From assembly GCF_018131015.1 (NCBI RefSeq), contig NZ_JAFCJJ010000027.1, positions 22,589-86,588 on the forward strand: 64,000 nucleotides of DNA, in the 5' to 3' direction. A program made the translations under genes and the position numbers. The notes under the pieces are model-generated. The model ran no database searches. It was not told where the DNA came from and was given only the letters and a program-made list of their open reading frames with translations. The stretch's first letter is position 1; each line of letters begins with the position of its first letter. Positions 1 through 8,652 of this stretch are shown here, piece by piece. Source of the DNA: Bradyrhizobium diazoefficiens. Its GTDB lineage: Bacteria; Pseudomonadota; Alphaproteobacteria; Rhizobiales; Xanthobacteraceae.

Positions 1-224
1 GCGCGCGCATTGGTGACGCCGAGCAGCACGTCCTTCTCCTGCTGCGCAAAGCCCTTCACCGAGTTGACGAGGTTGGGCACGAGATCGGCGCGGCGCTGAT
101 ACTGGTTCACCACCTCGGACCAATCGGCCTTGATCTGCTCATCCTCGCTCTGGATCGCGTTGTAGCCGCAATTGGTCAGGCTGAGCGAGGCCAGCGCCGC
201 CAGGACGGTCAAGATCTTGCGCAT
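1..224 (-). CDS. LemA family lipoprotein, N-terminal part (runs off the window)
   Basis: Reading down from the ATG at 222-224 gives MRKILTVLAALASLSLTNCG followed by a helical stretch containing WSEVVNQYQRRADLVPNLVN, the typical LemA-family signature. The first 19 residues form a lipoprotein signal with lipobox LTNC, so the mature protein is probably a membrane-anchored helical bundle in the periplasm. Only about 74 codons are present because the gene continues past base 1. LemA proteins are widespread and their biochemical role is poorly defined. Family assignment is confident; function is not. Confidence 0.85.
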   Translation of the reverse strand, partial: MRKILTVLAALASLSLTNCGYNAIQSEDEQIKADWSEVVNQYQRRADLVPNLVNSVKGFAQQEKDVLLGVTNAR

Positions 225-396
225 GAATTTTTCTCCCGGTGGAAACCAGCGCAAGCTATCAGATTGCGCGTGCGGGACGCCAGACGTCTTGCTGGCCAGC
301 CGCGCAGCCGATTGACGCAAGCCTCTTGCCTAGCACTGCCCGACATAGTCAACTCCGCGAAACAACAAGCTCAGACGGGAAGAGCCGGAGGAAACG

Positions 397-1248
397 ATGT
401 CCTCGTTCGAGACCATCCTCGTGGAGAGACCCGAGCCGGCGATCACCCGAATCGTGATGAACCGGCCCGACGCGCGCAACGCGCAGAACCTGCAAATGAC
501 CTACGATCTCAACGCCGCCTTCGACGCGGCGGTGCAGGACAACGAGGTCAAGGTCATCATCCTCGCCGGCAGCGGGCCGCATTTCTCCGCCGGACACGAT
601 CTGCGCCCGGGCAGAAAAAATGCCGCTGGCACAGATTTTCCACCTGTTGGAAATTGGGGCGGCTTTGCCGAACCAGGCGCCCATGGCCGCTTCGCGCGCG
701 AGCAGGAAATCTATCTCCAGATCACGCGACGCTGGCGCAATCTCGCCAAGCCGACCATCGCCGAGGTCCACGGCAAGTGCATCGCCGGCGGGCTGATGCT
801 GGCCTGGGCCTGCGACCTCATCGTCGCCAGCGACGACGCGCAGTTCTGCGACCCCGTGGTGACCATGGGCGTCTGCGGCGTCGAATGGTTCGTGCATCCC
901 TGGGAGCTCGGTCCGCGCAAGGCCAAGGAATTTTTGTTCACCGCCGACAGCTGGAGCGCCGCGGAGGCGCATCAGCTCGGCATGGTCAACCAGGTCGTGC
1001 CGCGCGCGGAGCTGTCATCGTCCGTGCTCGCGCTGGCGCGCCGGATCGCGGCAAAGCCCTCCTTTGCGCTGAAGCTGACCAAGGAAGCCGTCAACCGCTC
1101 GGTCGACGTGATGGGCCAGCCGGCCGCGATCGACCAGGCCTTTGCGCTGCATCAGCTTTGCCACGCCCACAACCTTCAGGAATTCGGCATGGTGGTGGAC
1201 CCATCGGGCCTGCATCCCTCCGTGCGCAAGCCGGCGGCAGCGGAGTAA
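397..1248 (+). CDS. Enoyl-CoA hydratase/isomerase family protein
   Basis: The 283-residue protein has the crotonase fold. The first oxyanion-hole segment is FSAGHDL (about residues 63-69) and the second is the glycine-rich CIAGGLML (about 128-135). It should hydrate or isomerise an enoyl-CoA in the cytoplasm. An insertion of about 30 residues after the first segment (RPGRKNAAG...) is seen in some hydratases acting on unusual acyl-CoAs. The start is preceded by GAGCCGGAGG. It lies 6 nt before an acyl-CoA dehydrogenase gene, with a second dehydrogenase following, so the three form a catabolic operon. The actual substrate cannot be read from sequence. Confidence 0.9.
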   Translation: MSSFETILVERPEPAITRIVMNRPDARNAQNLQMTYDLNAAFDAAVQDNEVKVIILAGSGPHFSAGHDLRPGRKNAAGTDFPPVGNWGGFAEPGAHGRFAREQEIYLQITRRWRNLAKPTIAEVHGKCIAGGLMLAWACDLIVASDDAQFCDPVVTMGVCGVEWFVHPWELGPRKAKEFLFTADSWSAAEAHQLGMVNQVVPRAELSSSVLALARRIAAKPSFALKLTKEAVNRSVDVMGQPAAIDQAFALHQLCHAHNLQEFGMVVDPSGLHPSVRKPAAAE

Positions 1249-1254
1249 AACACC

Positions 1255-2388
1255 ATGGATCTCAATCTCAGTGACGAGCAACGGCTGCTGCGCGAAAGCG
1301 CGGAGCGCTTCGTGGCCGAAAGCTACGATGCCGACCACCGCCGCAAGATGGCCAATGATCCGCGCGGCTTCAGCCCCGAGGTCTGGAAGCAGTTCGCCGG
1401 GCTCGGCTGGCTGGCGCTGCCGATCCCGGAAGAGTTTGACGGTCTCGGTGGCGGCACGGTCGAGATCGGCATCTTGATGGAAGCCTTCGGTCGCGGGCTC
1501 GTGTCCGAGCCTTATGTCGCAACCATCGTGCTCGGTGCCGGGCTGGTCGAGCGATGCGGCAGCACCGCGCAGAAGCAGGCGCGGCTGCCGAAGGTCGCCG
1601 ACGGCACGCTGAAACTGGCGCTGGCCCATTCCGAGCGCGCGGCGCGGTTCGACCTTGCAAAGGTCGCGACCACAGCCAGCAGGACGGCGCAAGGCTGGCG
1701 CCTCGCCGGCAGCAAGATCGCCGTGCTCGACGGCCACGCCGCGGACGAGATCATCGTCTCCGCGCGTATCGATGCTCATCGGATCGGCCTGTTCCTGGTG
1801 CCGGCGAAGACGCCGGGCGTTGCCATCAGCGATCATGAGCGCCTCGGCGGCGGCCGTGCCTGCAATATCGAGCTGTCCGACGTGAACCTGCCCGAGGACG
1901 CCCTGCTCGGCGACGGCAGCGATGCGCTGCCGGCGATCGAATGGGCCACGGACCGCGCCATGGCCGCGCTCGGCGCCGAGGCCGTCGGCATCATGCAGGT
2001 CCTGCTCGACACCACGCTGGAATATACCAAGATCAGGAAGCAGTTCGGCCGACCGCTGTCGGCCAACCAGGTGATCCGCCACCGCCTCGCCGACATGGCC
2101 ATGCAGGTCGACGAGGCGCGCTCGATGGCGCTGCGCGCCGCGCTGAAGGTCGATGGGGAACCGGTGGAGCGCGCGCGGGCCGCGTCAGGCGCCAAGGCGA
2201 AAATCGGCAAATGCGCGCGCTTCGTCGGCGAGCAGTCCATCCAGCTTCACGGCGGCATGGGCGTCACCGAGGAGCTCGAGGTCGGCGCCTATTTCAAGCG
2301 GCTCGTCGCCTTCGACACGCTGTTCGGCGGCAGCGCACATCACTTTGGCCGCCACGCCCAGCTTGGCCGCGCCAAGCTACCTGCCTGA
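1255..2388 (+). CDS. Acyl-CoA dehydrogenase family protein (first of pair)
   Basis: This 377-residue protein has the acyl-CoA dehydrogenase layout: helical N domain (LSDEQRLLRESAERFV), central beta domain and C-terminal helical domain with RKQFGRPLSANQVIRHRLADM and QLHGGMGVTEE. It would oxidise an acyl-CoA with FAD and pass electrons to electron-transfer flavoprotein. The central region lacks the usual strong TEP(G/A)AGSD motif that the downstream partner shows as SEPGSGSD. Paired dehydrogenases of this kind often act as heteromers in steroid side-chain or branched acyl degradation; that is inference here. It ends 11 nt before the second dehydrogenase. Confidence 0.88.
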   Translation: MDLNLSDEQRLLRESAERFVAESYDADHRRKMANDPRGFSPEVWKQFAGLGWLALPIPEEFDGLGGGTVEIGILMEAFGRGLVSEPYVATIVLGAGLVERCGSTAQKQARLPKVADGTLKLALAHSERAARFDLAKVATTASRTAQGWRLAGSKIAVLDGHAADEIIVSARIDAHRIGLFLVPAKTPGVAISDHERLGGGRACNIELSDVNLPEDALLGDGSDALPAIEWATDRAMAALGAEAVGIMQVLLDTTLEYTKIRKQFGRPLSANQVIRHRLADMAMQVDEARSMALRAALKVDGEPVERARAASGAKAKIGKCARFVGEQSIQLHGGMGVTEELEVGAYFKRLVAFDTLFGGSAHHFGRHAQLGRAKLPA

Positions 2389-2399
2389 GGAGCGCTTCA

Positions 2400-3596
2400 A
2401 TGGACCTGTCGTTCAACGCCAAGGAACGCGCCTTCCAGGACGAGGTGCGCGGCTTCATCACCAAGAATCTCACCGAGGAGATGAAGCGCGCCACCGCGCT
2501 GACGCCGTCGGTGTTCTCCGACCCCGATATCGGCATGGCCTGGCAACGCGCGTTGCATGCCAATGGCTGGGGCGCACCGGGCTGGCCGGTGGACCATGGC
2601 GGACCGGACTGGACACCATCGCAGCGCTGGATTTTTGAGACCGAATGCGCGCGCGCAGGCGTACCGAACGTCAACGTGATGGGCGTCAAGATGGTCGGCC
2701 CCGTCATCATCGGCTTCGGCTCGCCCGAGCAGAAGAATTTTTACTTGCCCCGAATTCTCTCCGGCGAGGATTACTGGTGCCAGGGCTATTCCGAGCCGGG
2801 CTCCGGCTCCGACCTCTCCTCGCTGAAGACGCGCGCGGTGCGCGACGGCGACGACTACATCATCAACGGCACCAAGATCTGGACCACGCATGCCCACCAT
2901 GCCAACCGCATGTTCGCGCTGGTGCGCACCAGCGACGGGCCGCGGCAGCAGGACGGCATCAGCTTCATCTTGATCGACATGAAGACGCCGGGCATCACGA
3001 CGCGCCCCATCCTCACCATCGGCGGCGACCACGAGGTCAACCAGGTGTTCTTCGACGACGTGCGGGTGCCGGTGGCCAACCGCGTCGGCGAGGAAGGCAA
3101 GGGCTGGACCTACGGCAAGTACCTGCTCGAGTTCGAGCGCGGCTCCGGCATCGCCTCGGCCAAGCTGCGCGAGGGATTGAAGGCCATCGCGGAGCTCGCG
3201 GAGTCCGATCTGACGGGCCGCGCCATCGACAGCCCCGATATCGCGACCCGCATCTCCGAGGTCGAGGTCGACATCGACGCGCTGGAGATGACCGAGCTGC
3301 GCGTGCTCTCGGCGCTGCAGACCGGGCAGAATCCCGGCGCGGTGTCGTCCATCCTGAAGCTGCGCAACAGCGAGATCCGCCAGGCCGTGACGCGGCTGGG
3401 CGTCGACGTGATCGGCCACGATGCACTCGCGGTCGAGCCGATGCGTCCGCTCTACAAGCTCAACCACGAGCCGGCGACGCCTGAGGAGATGCTGACGGTG
3501 GTGCCGGAATATCTCAACGGCCGCGCCTACACGATCTTCGGCGGCACGTCGGAGATCCAGCGCGACATCATCGCGAAGATGATGTTGGGGATTTGA
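2400..3596 (+). CDS. Acyl-CoA dehydrogenase family protein (second of pair)
   Basis: The start is taken at 2400 (MDLSFNAKERAFQDEVRGF) because upstream codons overlap the previous gene in another frame and GAGGAGCG precedes it. The 398-residue protein has the flavin and substrate motif YSEPGSGSDLSSL, an IWTTHAHHAN segment and the C-terminal IFGGTSEIQRDIIAKMMLGI, so it looks like a full FAD-dependent acyl-CoA dehydrogenase. It closes the three-gene operon that starts at 397. Together the three genes could carry out the oxidation and hydration steps of one beta-oxidation cycle; thiolase and hydroxyacyl-CoA dehydrogenase genes are not nearby. Confidence 0.92.
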   Translation: MDLSFNAKERAFQDEVRGFITKNLTEEMKRATALTPSVFSDPDIGMAWQRALHANGWGAPGWPVDHGGPDWTPSQRWIFETECARAGVPNVNVMGVKMVGPVIIGFGSPEQKNFYLPRILSGEDYWCQGYSEPGSGSDLSSLKTRAVRDGDDYIINGTKIWTTHAHHANRMFALVRTSDGPRQQDGISFILIDMKTPGITTRPILTIGGDHEVNQVFFDDVRVPVANRVGEEGKGWTYGKYLLEFERGSGIASAKLREGLKAIAELAESDLTGRAIDSPDIATRISEVEVDIDALEMTELRVLSALQTGQNPGAVSSILKLRNSEIRQAVTRLGVDVIGHDALAVEPMRPLYKLNHEPATPEEMLTVVPEYLNGRAYTIFGGTSEIQRDIIAKMMLGI

Positions 3597-3768
3597 CGCT
3601 CAATCGCACTCCACACTCAGAGTCGTCCTGGCGCAGGCCGGGACCCATACGCCGGGAAGGGAGTGTGGCGCGAGCTGGTCATGACCAGTCGTCGCCAAAC
3701 TGAATTCGGTGGTTATGGGTCCCGGCCCCCGTGCGCAATTGCGCACTAGGCCGGGACGACGATAACTA
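3597..3768. repeat. Intergenic palindromic repeat between convergent genes
   Basis: No gene is seen here. GTCCTGGCGCAGGCCGGGAC near 3622 and the complementary CCCGGCCCCCGTGCG...CTAGGCCGGGACGAC near 3722-3765 form a long imperfect inverted repeat of a type common between Bradyrhizobium genes. It lies between two convergent genes and may also act as a transcription end for both. Confidence 0.55.
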
Positions 3769-6090
3769 CTACCCCACCTTCGCGTCCCGGATCGCCTGCC
3801 AGATCTTCTGCGGCGTCAGCGGTGTATTCAACTGCTTGATGCCGAGATCGGCCAGCGCGTCCATCACGCCGTTGGTGACGCAGGGCGGGCCGCCGATGGC
3901 GCCGGATTCGCCGCAGCCCTTCGCGCCGAGCGGGTTGGTGCGGCAGGGCGCGGAGCCGTCGAGCGTCACGACGATTTGCGGAACGTCGTCGGCGCGCGGG
4001 ATGCAGTAGTCCTGGTAGCTCGCAGTGAGGAGCTGGCCGTCGGCATCATACGAGACGCCCTCGTACAGCGCCTGGCCGATGCCCTGCGCGACGCCGCCAT
4101 GGATCTGGCCGGTGACCAGCATCGGGTTCACGGCGACGCCGACGTCGTCAACCGTCGTATAGCGCACGACCTTCGAGACGCCCGTCTCCGGGTCGATCTC
4201 GACCTCGCAGATATGGGTGCCGTTCGGCCAGCTCGGGCCGTCGACCTCGCCTTCGGAATCGACGCTGAGCTTGGCGCCGCTCTCCTTCTCGGCGAGATCG
4301 AACAGGCTGATGCGGCGGTCGGTGCCGACCACGGTGAGCATGCCGCCCTGATACTCGATGTCCTCGATCGAGGTCTCGAGCACGTTCGCCGCCTTCTCGC
4401 GGGCCTTCTGGATCAGGTCGTTGGAGGACACCGCGACCGCCGTGCCGCCGACGAACAGCGAGCGCGAGCCGACGCTGCCGAACCCCATGGCGAGATCAGT
4501 GTCGCCTTGCACGACGTCGATCTTGTCCATGGCAATGCCGAGCGTGTCGGAGATCATCTGGGTGTAGGTGGTCTGCAGCCCCTGCCCCATCGCCATGGTG
4601 CCGGAATGCAGGACGACGCGGCCCTGCGAGGTCGCCTGCAAAGTGACCTTCTCAGTGTGGGCGCGGCCGCCGGTCCATTCGATGTAGGAAGTGAGCCCGC
4701 GACCGTAGAGCAGACCCTTCTTCTTCGCCGCCTTCTTGCGCGCGGCAAAGCCGTCCCAGTCGGCAAGCTTGACCGCGCGATCGAGCATGTGGGCGAAGGC
4801 GCCGGAATCGTAGACCTGGCCGGCCGCGTTGGTATAGGGCAGCTGCGCCGGCTTGATGTAGTTGGCTTTGCGGATCGCACGTGGATCCATGCCGATCTTG
4901 CGGGCAGCGGCGTCGAACAGGCGCTCGACGATGAAGACGGCCTCGGGCCGGCCCGCGCCGCGATAGGCGCCGACGGGCGCGGTGTGGGTCATCACCGACT
5001 GCACCTCGAAATGCACCAGCGGCAGATCATAGACGCCGGTCTGCACGAACGGCCCGAGCACCAGCGGGATGATGTTGGCGGCGCCCGAGGAATAGGCGCC
5101 GGTGCAGCCGATCGACTTGACGCGATAGGCCAGCACCTTGCCCTTCTCGTCCAGCGCGAAGGAGGCGGTCGAGGTCAGATCGCGGCCGTGGGTGCCGCCG
5201 ACGAATTCGTCGGTGCGGTCGCCGCGCCAGCGGATCTTCCTGTTCAGCTTGGTCGCGGCGTAGGCGACGATGCCGTCCTCGGGATAGAGGTTGGTCTTCT
5301 GGCCAAAGCCGCCGCCGATGTCGCCGACCAGCACGCGGACGCTGTCCTTGGGACGCTTTAGCACGGCTTCCGCCAGCACGTCGCGGGTCGAGGCCGGCGT
5401 CTGCGACTGCACGTGCAGCAGCAGCCGGCCGGTCTTCTTGTCGATCTCGGCAATGGTCGAGCGCGGCTCCATCGCCGAGGGCACGAGGCGCTGGCTGACG
5501 ATGTCGAGCTCGACCGTGTGGGCGGCCCTCGCAAAAGCCTCGTCCACCTTGGCGGCATCGCCATAGCTCATCGCCCCGACGATATTGTCGGGCGCCTCCG
5601 GCCACACCATTGGCGCGCCGGGCTTGACCGCCTCGAGCGGATCGACCACTGCGGGCTGTACCTCATATTCGACCACGATCGCTTCGGCCGCGCTCTGCGC
5701 CTCCGCGCGGGAGGCGGCGACCACCGCGGCGATGGCCTCTCCGGCGTAGCGCACGATCTCGTGCGCAAGCAGGCGGCGCGGCGGCACCGTCATCGGCTTG
5801 CCGTCGGGACGCTTGAAGATGCTCAGCGTCGGGATCGAGCCGATGTCGTCCTTGATCAGGTCGGCGCCGGTATAGACCGCGGTGACGCCGGGCATCGACG
5901 CCGCGGCGCTGGTGTCGATGGACGTGATCTTCGCGTGCGCATGCGGCGAGCGCAGCACATGCAACCACAGCGCGCCGTCTTCCGGCTTGTCGTCGATGAA
6001 TTGTCCCTTCCCGGTGAGCAGCCTCTGGTCTTCCAAACGCTTGACGGGCTGGCCCGCTCCGAATCGCAAATTGCCGGGAAGAATGTTCAT
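3769..6090 (-). CDS. Molybdenum hydroxylase large subunit (form II CoxL-like / xanthine dehydrogenase family)
   Basis: The 773-residue protein starts at the ATG at 6088-6090 (MNILPGNLRFGAGQPVKRLED). The longer frame upstream runs through low-similarity sequence and is not used. It has an aldehyde oxidase/xanthine dehydrogenase a/b hammerhead domain (about residues 20-130) followed by the molybdopterin-binding domain. The active-site loop reads AYRGAGR, the form II signature; true CO dehydrogenase (form I) has AYXCSFR. The motif GGGFGQK is present. The enzyme should be cytoplasmic and hydroxylate an aldehyde or N-heterocycle using Mo-cofactor. The usual medium (FAD) and small (2Fe-2S) subunit genes are not adjacent, so partners must be encoded elsewhere. 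Confidence 0.9.
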   Translation of the reverse strand: MNILPGNLRFGAGQPVKRLEDQRLLTGKGQFIDDKPEDGALWLHVLRSPHAHAKITSIDTSAAASMPGVTAVYTGADLIKDDIGSIPTLSIFKRPDGKPMTVPPRRLLAHEIVRYAGEAIAAVVAASRAEAQSAAEAIVVEYEVQPAVVDPLEAVKPGAPMVWPEAPDNIVGAMSYGDAAKVDEAFARAAHTVELDIVSQRLVPSAMEPRSTIAEIDKKTGRLLLHVQSQTPASTRDVLAEAVLKRPKDSVRVLVGDIGGGFGQKTNLYPEDGIVAYAATKLNRKIRWRGDRTDEFVGGTHGRDLTSTASFALDEKGKVLAYRVKSIGCTGAYSSGAANIIPLVLGPFVQTGVYDLPLVHFEVQSVMTHTAPVGAYRGAGRPEAVFIVERLFDAAARKIGMDPRAIRKANYIKPAQLPYTNAAGQVYDSGAFAHMLDRAVKLADWDGFAARKKAAKKKGLLYGRGLTSYIEWTGGRAHTEKVTLQATSQGRVVLHSGTMAMGQGLQTTYTQMISDTLGIAMDKIDVVQGDTDLAMGFGSVGSRSLFVGGTAVAVSSNDLIQKAREKAANVLETSIEDIEYQGGMLTVVGTDRRISLFDLAEKESGAKLSVDSEGEVDGPSWPNGTHICEVEIDPETGVSKVVRYTTVDDVGVAVNPMLVTGQIHGGVAQGIGQALYEGVSYDADGQLLTASYQDYCIPRADDVPQIVVTLDGSAPCRTNPLGAKGCGESGAIGGPPCVTNGVMDALADLGIKQLNTPLTPQKIWQAIRDAKVG

Positions 6091-6218
6091 TCCGATAGGT
6101 CCTTGAAGTCTCTTGAAATGCGGCCCGCCTTTTAGCGGATCGAAACAGGCGAGGCCAGCGGCGGTTTTGGGCGGCGAACCCACGGATTCGGCATGCCGTC
6201 CCCTTAAATCTGTGACCT

Positions 6219-6312
6219 CGTAGGGTGGGCAAAGGCGCGCTTGCGCCGTGCCCACCGTCGCTAGACGGCCGCGATCGGGATGGTGGGCACGCTACGCTTT
6301 GCCCACCCTACG
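6219..6312. repeat. GTAGGGTGGGC inverted repeat
   Basis: CGTAGGGTGGGCAAAG at 6219-6234 is mirrored by CTTTGCCCACCCTACG ending at 6312, enclosing about 60 bases with a second internal pair of GTGGGCAC-type arms. This is a familiar dispersed intergenic element of Bradyrhizobium and relatives. The rest of 6091-6341 shows no gene; it holds the leader of the molybdenum hydroxylase gene. Confidence 0.7.
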
Positions 6313-6341
6313 GCACTGATCATGTCAGGGATGACGGCTCG

Positions 6342-7229
6342 CTATGCAAGCTCCCGCAGCGCCGCTTCGACGACCTTGCGCGCATCGGCCGACAGCGCGG
6401 CCTGCGGCGGAACGGGATCGCCGACGTCGTAGCCCTGGATGGCGAGCCCGGCCTTGATGCAGGCAGCGAGGTTGAAGCGGGCAAAGGCCTCGTTGATCCG
6501 CCACAGCCTGCGCTGGAGCGCCATCGCCTCGTCCCAGCGGCCGGCCTTGCAGAGGTCGTAGAGCGCCACGCTCTGGCGCGGGATGATGCAGGCCGGGCCC
6601 GCCATCCAGCCGAGCCCGCCGATCAGCATCACAGCGGCCGGGATATGGGCGGACGCCGAGAACACCTTCAAGGCATCGCCGCAGCGGTTCATGATCGAGA
6701 GCAGGCGCCCGGTGTTGGTGGAGGCGTCCTTGATGTAGCCGATGCGCGGATGCTCGGCGAGACGCGCGATCACGTCGAGGGTGAGGTCGGAGCGCTGGAA
6801 TTGCGGGTTGGTGTAGATGACGACCGGAATGTCCACCGCGTCCGCGATAGCGCGAAAGTAGGATTCGACCTGGGCATCGACGAGCGGGAAATAGGCTTCC
6901 AGGATCGCCAGAATGCCGTCGGCGCCGAGCTTCTGGTACGCCTTCGCCTGCGCCACCGCGTCCGCCGTCGAGGTCGAGGCGACACCGGCGACGACCGGCA
7001 CGCGGCCCTTCGCGGCTTCGATCGTGGTCCGCACCACATCCGTCCGCTGCGCGGCATTGAGATAGGCGAACTCGCCGGTCGAGCCGAGCGGCGTCAGCCC
7101 GTGCACGCCAGCGCCGATCAGATCGTCGCAGAGTTTTGCCAGCACGCCGGTGCGCACCGTGCCGTCGGCATCGACGGGCGAGACGAGATAGGGAAAAACG
7201 CCGCGGAATTCGCGCATGTCGGGCAGCAT
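6342..7229 (-). CDS. Dihydrodipicolinate synthase (DapA) family lyase/aldolase
   Basis: The protein is a class I aldolase of the DapA/NanA family. It has FRGVFPYLVSPVDADGTV at the N-terminus, GSTGEF (pyruvate carboxylate-binding region), VVIYTNPQF (catalytic Tyr) and IGYIKDAS (Schiff-base Lys). The start is set at 7229 (MLPDMREF); 7217 is an alternative four codons later. About 295 residues is normal for the family. DapA itself is usually in a housekeeping context and this one is not, so a catabolic member that cleaves a 2-keto acid sugar derivative is as likely as lysine biosynthesis. It runs towards the molybdenum hydroxylase gene on the same strand but is separated by a repeat. Confidence 0.85.
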   Translation of the reverse strand: MLPDMREFRGVFPYLVSPVDADGTVRTGVLAKLCDDLIGAGVHGLTPLGSTGEFAYLNAAQRTDVVRTTIEAAKGRVPVVAGVASTSTADAVAQAKAYQKLGADGILAILEAYFPLVDAQVESYFRAIADAVDIPVVIYTNPQFQRSDLTLDVIARLAEHPRIGYIKDASTNTGRLLSIMNRCGDALKVFSASAHIPAAVMLIGGLGWMAGPACIIPRQSVALYDLCKAGRWDEAMALQRRLWRINEAFARFNLAACIKAGLAIQGYDVGDPVPPQAALSADARKVVEAALRELA

Positions 7230-7408
7230 TCCGAAAAAATCAGGCGTCGTGCGCCCTGCAATCGGTGCTAACACGCGACCTGGTCGCCAGCAAGTTGGGG
7301 CATTGACCTTGCCGTGACCGGCTCCAACCGGCTTTTGTCCTGACCACCCGGCCAGTTTCGCAATCGCCTGCGAGGTCCCAGATTGAGGATAACAGACAGG
7401 AGTTGTCC

Positions 7409-8275
7409 ATGACCGACCTCGCCCCTCTTTCCTCACTGTCGTCCGCGCTCGCCGACGTCGTGGCGCGCGCCGCGCCCTCTATCGTCACCGTGCACTCCCA
7501 CCGGTCCCGCGCCACCGGCTTCGTCTGGAAGCCCGGCCTGATCATCACCGCCGACGAGACGCTGGCCGACGAGGGCGAGGTCGAGATCGGCCTTGCCGAC
7601 GGGCGCACCGTCGCCGCCACCGTCGCCGGCCGCGACCATACCACCGACATCGCGCTGCTGCGCGCCGATACGGGTATTGCCCCGGCCAAGCTGTCGGCCG
7701 CCGTTCCCGCACTCGGCACGCTGGCGGTCGTCGTTGCCACCGATCGCGATGCGCCGAGCGCAGCGCTCGGCCTGGTGTCTGTGTCCGGCAAAAGCTGGCG
7801 CTCCTTGCGCGGCGGCGACATCGACGCCCGGATCGAGCTCGGCGTCCGCCTGCGCGACAGCCAGCAGGGCGGCCTCGCGCTCGACGCATCGGGCGAGGCG
7901 TTCGGCATGGCCGTGCTCGGGCCGCGCCGCGTGCTGGTAATCCCGGCGGCGACAATCGAGCGCGTCGCGCCCCAGCTCGAGGCGCGCGGCCGCATTGCCC
8001 GCGGCTATCTCGGCGTTGGCCTGCAGCCGGTGCGGCTCGACGACGGCATGGGCGCGATGGTGATGAATGTCGACAAGGCGGGACCGTCGGCTGCCGCGGG
8101 CATTCGCCAGGGCGACGTCATCGTGGCGGTCAACGGCCAGAAGCTCTCCGGCGTGCGTGCGCTGCAACGGACGCTGGGGCCGGCAAGCGTCGGCGCGGTG
8201 GTCGATGTCGCGGTACATCGCGGCGGAGAGCCGGTGAGCTTCAAGGTCACGATCGGCGAGAGGCCCGAGGCGTGA
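7409..8275 (+). CDS. S1C (HtrA-like) protease homologue with PDZ domain, catalytic residues missing
   Basis: The 288-residue protein has a trypsin-like domain (about residues 1-185) and a C-terminal PDZ domain (YLGVGLQPVRL...GIRQGDVIVAVNGQ). In active HtrA proteins the His lies in TNNHV and the Ser in GNSGG. Here the matching segments read ITADETL and DSQQGGL, so His and Ser are replaced; the Asp segment (TTDIALL) remains. No signal peptide is visible, so it is probably cytoplasmic. The ATG at 7409 has ACAGGAG six bases upstream. It overlaps the next gene by four bases. A non-catalytic sensing or scaffolding role is inferred. Confidence 0.85.
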   Translation: MTDLAPLSSLSSALADVVARAAPSIVTVHSHRSRATGFVWKPGLIITADETLADEGEVEIGLADGRTVAATVAGRDHTTDIALLRADTGIAPAKLSAAVPALGTLAVVVATDRDAPSAALGLVSVSGKSWRSLRGGDIDARIELGVRLRDSQQGGLALDASGEAFGMAVLGPRRVLVIPAATIERVAPQLEARGRIARGYLGVGLQPVRLDDGMGAMVMNVDKAGPSAAAGIRQGDVIVAVNGQKLSGVRALQRTLGPASVGAVVDVAVHRGGEPVSFKVTIGERPEA

Positions 8276-8643
8276 GCGCGGACCAGACGCCGGAGATCGT
8301 GCTCGCCCTCGAGATCGACGATCCCATCCTCGCCAGTCGCCTGACGACGCTGCTCGGCAGTGTCGCCGGGCTTCGCCTTGCCGCACCCGGCGAACATCCG
8401 GCGGCGACGATCGTCGCGCGTGATCCGCGCGCCAGCCCTGAGGACATCGCGCTGACGCATCGCGAACTCGACGTGCTGGCGCTGATGGCGGAAGGCGCCT
8501 CCAACAAGATGATCGCGCGCCAGCTCGGCATCTCCGTGCATACCGTGAAATTCCACGTCGGCTCCCTGCTCGACAAGCTGGACGCGACCGGTCGCACCGA
8601 TGCGGTGGCCCATGCGGCGCGCCGCGGCGTGATCGAGCTGTAG
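8272..8643 (+). CDS. Small LuxR-family regulator with shortened receiver-like region
   Basis: The gene begins with GTG at 8272 inside the stop of the protease-like gene, so the two are translationally coupled. The C-terminal half is a LuxR/NarL helix-turn-helix (LTHRELDVLALMAEGASNKM, then IARQLGISVHTVKFH). The N-terminal half of about 55 residues is too short for a full receiver domain and shows no clear phospho-acceptor Asp with its usual neighbours. It should bind DNA but is unlikely to be controlled by a standard phosphorelay. The pairing suggests the PDZ protein gates this regulator, which is inference. Confidence 0.85.
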   Translation: MSADQTPEIVLALEIDDPILASRLTTLLGSVAGLRLAAPGEHPAATIVARDPRASPEDIALTHRELDVLALMAEGASNKMIARQLGISVHTVKFHVGSLLDKLDATGRTDAVAHAARRGVIEL

Positions 8644-8652
8644 ACACCGGGC

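Noticed and set aside
1015..2082. Long antisense frames opposite the acyl-CoA dehydrogenase genes
   Set aside because: They are composition-driven shadows of high-GC genes with no recognisable domain; the plus-strand genes have clear family motifs.
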